Positions 38,098 through 47,758 of a stretch of DNA of 64,000 nt are shown here, one piece after another. The position numbers and the translations under genes are program-made. The notes beneath the pieces are model-generated. The model searched no databases, was not told the origin of the DNA, and saw only the letters and a program-made list of their open reading frames with translations. Every line of letters starts with the position of its first letter. Position 1 is the first letter of the stretch. The stretch comes from Apostichopus japonicus (taxonomy: Eukaryota > Echinodermata > Holothuroidea > Aspidochirotida > Stichopodidae): contig NC_092573.1 of the NCBI RefSeq assembly GCF_037975245.1, positions 4,279,501-4,343,500 of the forward strand, in the 5' to 3' direction.

Positions 38098-40099
38098 CTA
38101 CAATACACAATTAGCTAATAGCTTTCAAAATATTGCAGATATTTTACCTTACACAGGTAGCAGGACATCAGCTGCTTGTCTACTGAACTGGTGGACTTTT
38201 TCAGAAGCAATATTAAACTGTGGCAAAAGATACTGTACATACAGGCTGACAACTTCAAGCACAAGAATTTCCTAAAACTATGTCCCTTCTAATCTCTTAG
38301 TAACATCTGTCTTTTACATAGCACAGCTAGATAAACTGGTCTTTGATGCATTGAGATACAGACTAAAAATCATAGAACTAAGCTGAGAAGCTCTTCAACC
38401 AATCATTTCCAAGTATACCTTGCTAGTTGCCTCCGGAGTAACAAATACCCCAGTATTAATTCAAATACAACCCACAGACTATCCATGATCCAGGAATGTT
38501 TGCTTAGTACTTGAAACTATTTGAAGAAAGGTTTAGCACGTCCTCTGTATCGCTGGATTACACTCTGTCTTGCCCTTCATCCTTTGTAACTGTTTTTGTT
38601 AACATCATCATGTGATCCTAAAAGTCTACTGAACATTGCAGACTACAATGGTTTTTCGTCAACCTAGCAGGTACCATACTGAACTTACAGAGTTCTTACA
38701 GTACTAATAGACCAACTACATCAAGCTAACCACTGCAGGAACCTACGGTACTTTGAATACCATTATAATTTAAGACCATCCATTTTTAGGCCCCAATGTT
38801 GTAGCATGCTAAATATTGCTGAAAGTTTCAAAAAGAACTTTCAACAAGGTTCTCATCTTCGATCTCCATCATTATCTGACATTGAGGAATGTTACTTGAC
38901 AAACAGTATCCGCACACAAGAAGTTTCTCTAGGCTACCAGGAGAAAATGCTTCTTTGAGCTTCAACAAGAGTAACTAAAGGTGACTTGATTTCTAGCATC
39001 TTTGTGTTGCATTGTAATATTTTGCTACTCTGAAAAAACCATGTAATATTCAGACATAGGCCCTAGTCAGATAACCTCAATCTAACTAAGAGACCTATAT
39101 GTAGATACATTCTTTTGGTTGCTATGAATACACATGTATGATATCAAATTGTAAACTATGACCAAATATATTTTGTGACCCACAGATTTGATGTAATTTG
39201 AATTTAAATTTCGAACCTTGTCATTTCTAGAATATTGCAAAGTCAATCCAAATCTCTGTAAACTCAATGTTGGTGATGATAACTCTTTCACAAAATGGGT
39301 GTGTTCTTTTATACTTCCAAATCCAAGCTTCAACTTAGACTAAATTGTGTTAATTTCAGAACCAATGAATAACCTACATGGAAGAATGATCACTGTCATG
39401 ATAACATTCATAACAACGGGTACCTAGACCTACTGTTGGAAGTAAGGGTTAGCCTTGGCGTAATTAATGGAAAACCAGTATCACATGAAGTTAGAACATT
39501 TAATGTGAAAAGGTAATAATACAAGCAAAATTGTGGCACCTAGGTCTACTGTCGGAGTTTGGGGTTTAGCCTTGGTCTAATTACTTCTTTTCCTAATCGC
39601 AGGATCAAAAGCTCAATGAAAATAAGAAAGTAGCCTAACGTTCAACTGAATTTCCAGGAAACCACACAAATCTCTCTCCGAATGGCAATGAGTTGCTGTA
39701 TTTCCTGATGATTTTTTTTGCATCCCACAAATTCCCAGAAACAGAATGAGCTAGGCATAGGCCTATGCCATAAGAAACTCAAACCTATCACAGGTTCTGA
39801 CTGGCAATCAAAATAGCAAGATATGGCCTAGCATTACTTTTGATTTAGTAAGTTTTAAGACTTAATCGCAGAAAAGGTAAACAGTTAACGTTAGTGTTTG
39901 GTCAAACATAGACCTAGGCCTATCACTGTATCAGGTATAACTTGATACGACGATGAACGACGATTCAAGTTGGCATTATGTTAGGTCTAACTTAATGGCT
40001 AGTCTATAAAAACATTGCCAAGGGTCCACTCAACAATAGTTCCAGGTACTTTTTGTAAAAGAAAAGAGTATTAGAAATTAACCTGAGCACGAAAATCAA
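38098..40099. other. Upstream region of the RCC1-repeat gene, no further exon found
   Basis: AT-rich unique-looking sequence between the first recognised exon and the CpG-rich region. A true first exon of the - strand gene should lie here or just beyond; a weak donor (CTCAG-GTTAAT) is at about 40081. Locally repeated TACCTAGACCTACTGTTGGA-type text occurs at 39421 and 39538. Confidence 0.4.
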
Positions 40100-40400
40100 A
40101 CAAAACACTGCTACGCTGGCTTCCAGGTACGCACGGTTACGCTTCAGAACACAGTGATAGATCGAATCCACAAATGCAACCCAAGCGCAGCGTCCGTAGC
40201 CTAGCTACATGTGGTGATGTCAGATCTGAACATCTAACAGGTTCATCGACTTGTCAGTGCGTATAACGGCTGACTCAGGTCGGACCGGTCCGAAGGTAAA
40301 TGGTATCTTTGGGTCCGAACCAGATCTGACCCAGCACATTTTCGCTTTCAGTGATAGCGATGAGTGAGTGAACAGACTTGCCAACTTCGCCTTCATTAAA
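40100..40400. promoter_or_regulatory. CpG-rich candidate promoter region between the two divergent genes
   Basis: CpG dinucleotides are far denser here than in the AT-rich flanks. The stretch holds an AP-1 consensus TGACTCA at 40271-40277 and a perfect 12-bp palindrome CGGACCGGTCCG at 40281-40292. It lies about 2 kb upstream of the first seen exon of the - strand RCC1-repeat gene. It is also upstream of + strand COG1, whose non-coding first exon is unplaced. A possible + strand donor (GTGAGTG, 40367) is nearby. Promoter function is inference. Confidence 0.35.
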
Positions 40401-40997
40401 AAAAGAAGTGCAGGAATGTACGTTTTATACTCCTCGTCTTTTCTTCAATTTTGACAAAATATGACGTAGATTTTGTTTTCATCGAAAAACAAATGGGGAT
40501 CGAGGTTGAGGGATCGAGGGAGGAATGGAGGCACCCCACCTCCGATCGTCAATCGAGGGAATTGGTTCAGTCGGGGTGGTTGCATTATGCTGGGGATGAA
40601 TTGGACCACTACTAGGCTTAAAGATGCATCCCCCGCCTCCCCCTCCCGGCGCCTGATCTCCCCTTTCAACCTCAACACATAGTTTTCTTTATTAAAACCT
40701 TGCGTTTATGGCTATTCATATACACCGAATTTACAGTCTAAATATGCCTCAGAATGCACCATTTTTTGTCCGGGGAGGATCCCAACCACCCCTCTCCTCC
40801 ATTGGAGACGACTTTAATAATAACCCCCTTTGCAGCACCCTTTACATTATATAAAATACATTATTGCCCTCTCCTAAAGATTCAGACCCCTACCACGAAA
40901 TCAGTTGGGTGAGATTTTTGAATTTATTATCACTTATTAGCAAACTCCTCCGTTAGTGTCTACCGCGATAGAAAGAACAAATTTCTAGTCTGAACCC

Positions 40998-41649
40998 CAA
41001 GGGCGGCGGAACCGGGGGGGCACAGGGGGCACGTGCCCCCCCCCCCACTTTTCCTCAGGTTAAAAATGTGCCCTTTTTCTACATAAAAATTGAGGTGTCT
41101 CAAGTTAGCAAGAGGCCAGGGAACCAGAATGAACACTCAAGAAGGGCCGTTTCCAGCCATCTGAGGGGTTTGTAAAACCAAAAATTTTCTTGTACGCTCC
41201 GCGCCAACCGATGGTGGCGCTCCGCTCAGATAGTCGTGCATACAACTTTGCGAATCCTGGCTATACGCCCCTGACTTTTAATGAATTTCTGTAGGTCAAA
41301 CTCAAAGCTATTTCGAAAGGAAAACAATTGTTAAGATATTGACAAGAAATAAACTCTAATTCGGAAGATTCCTACATTAGCAACTAGCATGATTTCACCT
41401 CATTTTGTCTCAAAAGAAAATTTGTTCCTTGTTTCCCAATTTGCACATTGGATATTGCAGTGCTAGTATGCATATTTTCCTTGAGGGGGGGGGGGGGCGT
41501 TGATGGAGTAATGTGTATACGCAAATAACATAATACAATAAGAGTTATAAAGGGCACTAAATATAAGGCTGCATCAGTCCAATCGAATTTCTGCAAAGTG
41601 CCCTTTGATGTCGGTGCCCCCCAGATTAAAAGTGCTTCCGCCGCCCTTG
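40998..41649. mobile_element. hAT-type non-autonomous DNA transposon, 652 bp
   Basis: Both ends carry the 14-bp inverted repeat CAAGGGCGGCGGAA. They are flanked by a perfect 8-bp target duplication CTGAACCC (40990-40997 and 41650-41657). An 8-bp duplication is the hallmark of hAT transposition. There is no transposase frame; the inside has long C/G runs and the shared ~95-bp module (41141-41234). Confidence 0.85.
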
Positions 41650-42149
41650 CTGAACCCTCTTCTATATGTAGGAGTTAGCTTCATGATCCCAGTGAAACCC
41701 CACTCCTTAATAAAAAATCAGCCCCTACCGAGATTTTGAATTTGTCAGCATACCATAATCAATTCTGAGCCCCCCCCCCCTCACTCACACATACCTTAGA
41801 ATTCACGTGCATGCCACTGGGATCATTGTACAATGAACTTCTCATATATAAGGAAGTGAAATTTGGTGGAATGTAATTCGATCTGTTAAAAAAACAAGAT
41901 GTTTCTTAAAACATGTCTGACATGACCCGGAATTAAGCAATCGAAAGGAATCCATGAGTTGCGTTTTAGTAAGTGAGCTTTTCTTATTCTCTTGATTTTA
42001 TTCTGGACCGTTTCAAGTTGAAATAATGTAGGCTACCTTTGCAAAGGCGCACTATGTATCGGACCAAAATCGAATAATTAATGAACGATGAAATCAGGGT
42101 TGCAAATGAGAAGAAATATTATCACATACGTTCGACTTGTGGGACAAAA

Positions 42150-42521
42150 CAGTGGCGTAGGAAGGTACATTTGCGTGGGGGGGGGGGCTGAAGACTGATG
42201 GCCGGCCTGGGGGAGGGGTCTAAGGGGAGGGGGTGTCCCCCTCCCCTTTGGAATTTTTTGCATTTCCAGGTGGCCTCAGATGCAATTTGGTGCAATATAG
42301 CACTCTTCAACACCCACTCCATTTTGTAAACTTAATTTTGTATTTTCACCTGGCCTTAGATGCAATTTGGTGCTCCAAATGAGATTTTTTTTCTCATTTG
42401 GAAATGAAAAAGGGGTTTTCTGACTTGCGAAGTGGGGGGGGGCGGAATGAGACTTCCGCCCCTCCACATTTTTCACTGGGGGGCTGGCGCCCCCCAGCCC
42501 CCCCCGGTTCCTACGCCCTTG
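42150..42521. mobile_element. hAT-type MITE, 372 bp
   Basis: The left end CAGTGGCGTAGGAA and the right end (reverse complement CAAGGGCGTAGGAA) form 14-bp terminal inverted repeats with two mismatches. The perfect 8-bp target duplication GGACAAAA lies at 42142-42149 and 42522-42529. The inside is G/C-run rich, with an internal repeat of the GATGCAATTTGGTGC segment (about 42279 and 42360). Non-coding and non-autonomous. Confidence 0.85.
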
Positions 42522-42971
42522 GGACAAAAAATATCTGTGTGCAGGTGAAATTGCGGAATGGAGTAACCACAATAGTTTCTGACATGTTAGGAATATTCAG
42601 TTACGATGCCTTGATCTGAACGTTAAAGAAGAACTATTTAAACGCAAACATTAAAGAAAGCCTATTTTTAAAGAGCATAGAGGAAGCAATAACATAACGA
42701 AAGGTGAAAAAGAAAAAAGAGGGCGCTAAACGCATTTGTTTACCAGAGCCGTATATAGAGAGGTTTGTTGACTTTGGAACGCGGAAAGGGTCAACGTGAG
42801 GCGCCGTCCACTCAGAAATGGTCGTGCGCTCAGAAACCGTGTTCCTTAGGCTAGGGGGCTAGATTGGCAAAAAGTTCATTTAAAAACATTTAATGCATGA
42901 ATGTTCAGTAATTTAGGTCATTAAATTCAAACATAAGAACATTTGAAAATAAAATACTAATTGTCATTTAG

Positions 42972-43010
42972 CCTTTGAAGAAGATCCTGCTAGGATCGAA
43001 ACGTCAGACC
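42972..43010 (+). ncRNA. Hammerhead-ribozyme-like hairpin remnant
   Basis: TTTGAAGAA, then the perfect hairpin GATCCT-GCT-AGGATC, then GAAACGTC. This resembles the hammerhead core (CUGANGA, stem II, GAAA, stem III) as found in Penelope-like and related retroelements. The first core base is T where C is expected, and the partner strands for stems I and III are not obvious, so it is probably inactive or only similar in shape. Confidence 0.3.
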
Positions 43011-43491
43011 AACTTACTTTTACACATATGAACATTTGAATTATAATTCAAAGAACCGATTTGCAATTAAACCTGCGCAAGGCGAAATTGTAGGCAAAAA
43101 AGCGGAGTCGTGCGAAGGTTTTTCGCGTAACTGGTATTTATAGTTTAGGCCTTGGACTTGTCGGCTAGAATGAGGCTAAGTTAGGTATAAACGCGCGAAA
43201 AGAATACCTACGATTTATGTAACAGGGATTTCTTTTTCACTTTCAGCTATGGTGAGGTTCGATTCAACGATAAAATTTGTGACAGGCGTCATGATTGTTG
43301 CTTTATTATAAAATTGTGCTTTTTATGTGACTTGGATACGGTCGGTTGGCCGGTTGGTCGTTCGCAGAAAAAGTTTAAAATGGACCAGCAGATGACCTAA
43401 TTTACGTAGGTTAAATGGTGCTTAATGATTGGTCTGTTGAGGACAGTCAACGAGAAAGTTGAGCGCTCAACGGCGCTCAACCATTGGTCTG

Positions 43492-43543
43492 TTGAGTACT
43501 TGGATGGGTGATTGCTTGGGATACTAGGCGCCGTAGACTTTTT
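43492..43543 (+). pseudogene. 5S rRNA pseudogene, 3' half
   Basis: The sequence GAGTACTTGGATGGGTGATT, then GCTTGGGATACTAGG, then CGCCGTAGAC and a T-run reproduces the 3' half of metazoan 5S rRNA. This includes the box C region and the Pol III terminator. The 5' half, with box A, is absent; the sequence before it is an unrelated repeated CGCTCAAC segment. It is a truncated pseudogene or the remnant of a 5S-derived retroelement. Confidence 0.8.
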
Positions 43544-43569
43544 CATTTTTCCTCACCCACAACTGCACC

Positions 43570-44739
43570 CAGTGGCGTCGTGCCCATTGGGGCCCGGGGG
43601 CACAGGCCCCCCCCCCCCAAAAAAAATTGTTGTCAAAGGTGTCATAAAATTTTGTCATAATTTAAAAAAATAGTGTTTTCGAAATCGAAGGTAGACTAAA
43701 TAGTCAATTGCTCTTTGATGGTCGTTGCGGATTTTCCACACACCTCAAAGATGCGCGGAAGCGTGCAAGCAGACTGCCATTGACTCATTTTGGAACCTAA
43801 CTCAGCGACGTTGAATGTGAACAGTGTCAGCAACTGAATTTCTTGTATGGCCTACGAGAAATGGTGCTTCTGTTGACTGCTTGGTCAATGGTTGTTAATT
43901 GTTGATATTCAGTCAATCGAAACAGTTAAATAATTACTGATTGATAACTAATGAACCAAATGTGCCATCAACGCTGCCATCGTTGAACAATATTATATAT
44001 ACGTAGTCCCAGAGTAAGTGCAACCCGTTACCTTTGCCAAAGTCAGTCAATTTTCCATGAAAAAATGGCTTAATTTTTTAATTGTTTTCTAAGCCTGTAA
44101 CAAAGTTCGGAAAGTTGAGATAAATGTAGTGAACAGAGATTATGGGACTCCATGTGAACTTCTTCTTAAGAAATGCAATCAGTTCGCTAAAAGGTCCACC
44201 AGGATAAATTTTCCTCATGATCTGATAGGTAGTTTCGAAAAAAATGAATAATAATAATCATTTCAAATACAGTCACAATTAACCTGGAAAATAATCACTT
44301 CGTTATCACACGTTTTACCTTAGGTTTCGCTACTTTCGCTTTTCTGCACATGTTTTCAAACGGCATAGCTTTTTTCTTCACCCAGTCACCACTTCTCACG
44401 GGCATGGGCGGCGATCATGGTTCAGCCAACACAAAAATGTTTCGATTTCTTAAATTTTGGGCGCTTCTGGGAGACGAGGAATTGGTAAACTGAGGAATAA
44501 ATGGCGATCACTTCCTTCGAGAATATTTCCCAAAATAAAAAATTGCCGGAAATTTTTATCAATTTTAGGGGTGTTGCTTACTGCCATAAGGCACGGGAAG
44601 TGCCGTTTCCTGCAATCTGAGGGGTCTGCCAGACGAAAACTTTTCTTGTACGCTGCGCGCCAACCTGTGGTGGCGCTCCGTTAGATAGCCTTCACCTGCT
44701 CACGGGCCCCCCAAAATTTATTTTTGCACGACGCCCCTA
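43570..44739. mobile_element. hAT-type element, 1170 bp
   Basis: The left end is CAGTGGCGTCGTGC and the right end reads, in reverse complement, TAGGGGCGTCGTGC. The flanking octamers ACTGCACC (43562-43569) and ACCGCACC (44740-44747) match at 7 of 8 positions, a slightly decayed target duplication. It holds a copy of the ~95-bp shared module at 44595-44689. No transposase domain is seen. Confidence 0.75.
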
Positions 44740-44955
44740 ACCGCACCCCTTTCTTTCCTTATTTATTTGTCCCTATTATTGTGTCCTGTCATTGCAATGC
44801 AAAGTTCTGCTCCCCCACCCCCACTACCTTTGAAGACATTGACTTGCCATATCGAACTTTGATTCGAGACTATTGTACTGAGTAGATGTGGGTGGAGTAC
44901 GTGCAGAAGCAAAAGTCCCTAGTTTTAAAGTGCGTAAAATGTTATGGTGGCATAT

Positions 44956-45584
44956 CAGGCGCGTATCCATGGGGGGCGTTGGGGGCGCGCGCCCCCCTGG
45001 TAAGAAAAAGAGGAGAGGAAAAAAAGAGAGAAAAATAGGGAAAAAAGAGAAGGGGAAAGAGAAGGAAGGAGAGGAAGGAAGGGAAAAGAAAAAGAAGAAA
45101 GGGAGGGAACAGAAGAAAAACACCAAGGCACCGGGAAGAGAAAGAGGAACAGGAGGTTTTTCTGTATTGGTTGTCCATAGATGAAATTTTGTGCAACATT
45201 ATGGGTATGTTTTGAAGTGAATTTATTTCACGAGAAGTGTGAATTTTCAAATTCTGAAGGAATAATTGGCTTAAAACCTTGAAAAGTGGGGATGACGGGT
45301 TTTGTGGGCCGCGACGTAGAATCACCCACAAAAGTAATGCTCCACAGGAGATGCGATGAGGTCGAACATGATGTGTGACTGGTGACAATCTTCAAAAAGG
45401 TTATGAATGTAAACAACATATTGGGAAAATATTTGGTTCTCAGGCTAAAGTGAACATCTAGTTGGTCATTTTCAAGCCGAGATGTGCCATTTCCGGTGAT
45501 GTTGGGGGTGTCAAAACCAGAATTTGTCTGTACGCTGCGCGACAACTGATGGTGGCGATCCGCTTAGATAGTAATTCGCGTTGT
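44956..45584. mobile_element. Partial hAT-like element, right end not found
   Basis: It opens with CAGGCGCGTATCC followed by G/C runs, the style of the neighbouring elements, then a purine-only stretch (about 45002-45130). The shared module follows at 45480-45571. LINE sequence takes over at about 45585 and no matching right terminus or target duplication is visible. The left boundary is therefore uncertain. Confidence 0.5.
45002..45130. repeat. Purine-only (GA-rich) tract
   Basis: About 130 bp of AAGAAAAAGAGGAG-type sequence inside the partial hAT-like element. It is a candidate triplex-forming mirror-type tract. No gene is supported. Confidence 0.8.
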
Positions 45585-46006
45585 GGCTGGATGTCGGAGT
45601 ACACAAAGGGAAGTAATGTAATGCAAAAATCAGCTTGTCACTCACAGTATCATCATATGACATTTCCATATGCTGCTGCTAAGGAGTGGAACGAGTTATC
45701 AAAGGAGTATAAGAATGCAACTCCTTCAATACCTTTAGACATTTTATCCAGGACTTAAACTGTATCATTTCTTATGCTCTTAATGTCACTGATTGTTCCA
45801 TGGTGTAATTGAGGCAATTTTAATTTAAGTTTATTCTTCTGCACTCTGTCGTCTAATTGTTTAAGTTTGTATGCTATACTATTTGTATTATGATTATGTT
45901 ATTTGTATTCTACTTGTAGATTTTATATTTCAGAGCCTCGGTGATATAAGCTTTACGCTAACCGAGTATACCTTTTAATGTTAAATGAATTAATCAATCA
46001 ATCAAT
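45585..46006 (+). mobile_element. Second LINE 3' fragment
   Basis: The frame ending at 45758 carries HHMTFPYAAAKEWNELSKEY and a short tail ending LSRT. This is the same reverse-transcriptase C-terminal motif (F-A-A-x-x-W-N-x-L) as in CR1/L2-type LINEs. An AT-rich 3' UTR leads to a repeated ATCA tail at about 45991-46006. It appears inserted just after the internal module of a hAT-like copy, which may explain why that copy has no visible right end. Confidence 0.6.
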
Positions 46007-47109
46007 GTGGTGTACTCATCGGCGTATAAATAAATCATTTATATAATTCGATGGATATACCACAACAGTATGGAACGCCAAAAGGGAAAAGTTGACAGCA
46101 GGTTACAATAAAAAATTATGACGTTCTGCTCATGATTGAAATGATGATGGTGATGGGAAGCACTGGCCTTCCAGGTTTTTCCGTTAAATTTATCGAAATG
46201 TACGTAATTTGGAAGTCCCGCCACAAATTAAGAATAGCTACCAACCATTGAATGTCATGTGACGAGATGTGAAGTGATAACAGTTTCGTAGACTAAAGTT
46301 CGCCATCATGATATGGAACTTTTTGGAGAGTTATTGCTTAGGATTGCATGATAATGAGGTTTTCTTTCTCTGAGTCAGAAATGCATGGATTCTTGTAGAT
46401 TGCTTAACCGATCACTCCTATATCATGTTAAGTGCAAGACAGCTCTATGTTCTACTGTACTCCAGGAGTGTGTCTGCTCCATAGAATCAATTTCTATGGT
46501 CTGCTCTTAGTGGTTGCTGTTGCTAGCTTCTAGATGGTCAATAGTTCTGCAGGGGACTTCTGAATGAGACTGACCATAATGCGGTTAGTCCTTTTTCCTA
46601 ATCCTTTTGCGCTACGATATGCCGAAATTGTTACACATCAAACACAACACAACACAGTGAGACGTGGCCAGGGCCTTTAATAATGAAATTTCACTCGAAC
46701 TAAAACTAAAGAGTTTCAGTAGAAAGAAGATTTGTTCCTTTCCAGTTTCTGGAAGAACCATTGTGAATTGAGGTCGTTTAAAGGTCACTTACATGTCCAA
46801 TATACAATATTTTTCAAGTAATTGTAAATAATATGCTAACATTAGGCCTTGCTAGTGGCTTGTCATTGCCATGCAGATACTGGTTTAGCGAAATCCCACT
46901 TTTGGAGCCCATCCTTATACTGTAGTGTATAATAAGTAGCACAAGTTAAGTTTCTCAATCGTAGGCCTAGTCATAGTTGCCTTATGTGTGTAATCTCTTT
47001 TGTGGTTTCCTTGCCATATAAATATGTATTAGATCGTATTTTGTTCAACAGTATTTAGTATGAAGGGTGACACTGTGATAGATTTATGTTGCAATAAATT
47101 ATTACAGGC
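46007..47109. other. Non-coding upstream of COG1
   Basis: No exon or clear repeat was recognised. A non-coding 5' exon of COG1 could be here or further upstream. Confidence 0.4.
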
Positions 47110-47612
47110 CTAGTAGTATAGTCAGTATTGCGAAGTTCGGCATACTGCGAAGTTCGGACACCCTAAGAAATACACGATTTCACCATGAAAACCTACAGGA
47201 AGAGCCAAATTTCACCAAAAAGTACGAAGCTACAGTTATTTTCTCTCCAAAATGACCCATGTGCAAGAAATTACTTACATATTTGTCAATAAATGACGAC
47301 GATCTATGAAGTCTGTTATAATTACTGAAAGAGCAACTGCGCCACCAATTTTATCACCAGCGCCACACTGTGGGTTGCGTGTCCGAACTTCGCAATACTC
47401 TAGCAAAGAAATACCAGTTCCACAATCACGAAGAATCTTCTTTGATTACAACGTGAAAACAGTGTGCAGGAAAGAAAGTTGGCCGTGTATCGTACTATAA
47501 CACAATTCTCCCACCATATGAGGTATATTTTCCGGTGATTTATACCAGAAGATTTAGTTTGGGGGTGTTTTAAGGCTTAGGTGTCCGAACTTCGAAGTGA
47601 CCATGCTACTAG
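47110..47612. mobile_element. Inverted-repeat element (MITE-like), 503 bp, just upstream of COG1 coding start
   Basis: The left arm CTAGTAGTATAGTCAGT… GCGAAGTTCGG pairs with the right arm, which reads in reverse complement CTAGTAGCATGGTCACT… CGAAGTTCGG. The GAAGTTCGGACACC motif is repeated at about 47149 and, inverted, at 47379 and 47581. No clear target duplication and no transposase are seen, so the superfamily is not assigned. It ends 136 bp before the COG1 exon acceptor. Confidence 0.5.
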
Positions 47613-47758
47613 TAGTAGCATATTTAATTGGAAATTTAAGAATGCAATATATGATACTTTGAGCCTACTTCAACCTTTGCCAGATTTGCTAAGGAGCTTT
47701 TGGAAGGTTTTTCAATCGACGTAATTCATTGTAATATTTTTCTTTCAGAAATATCAAA

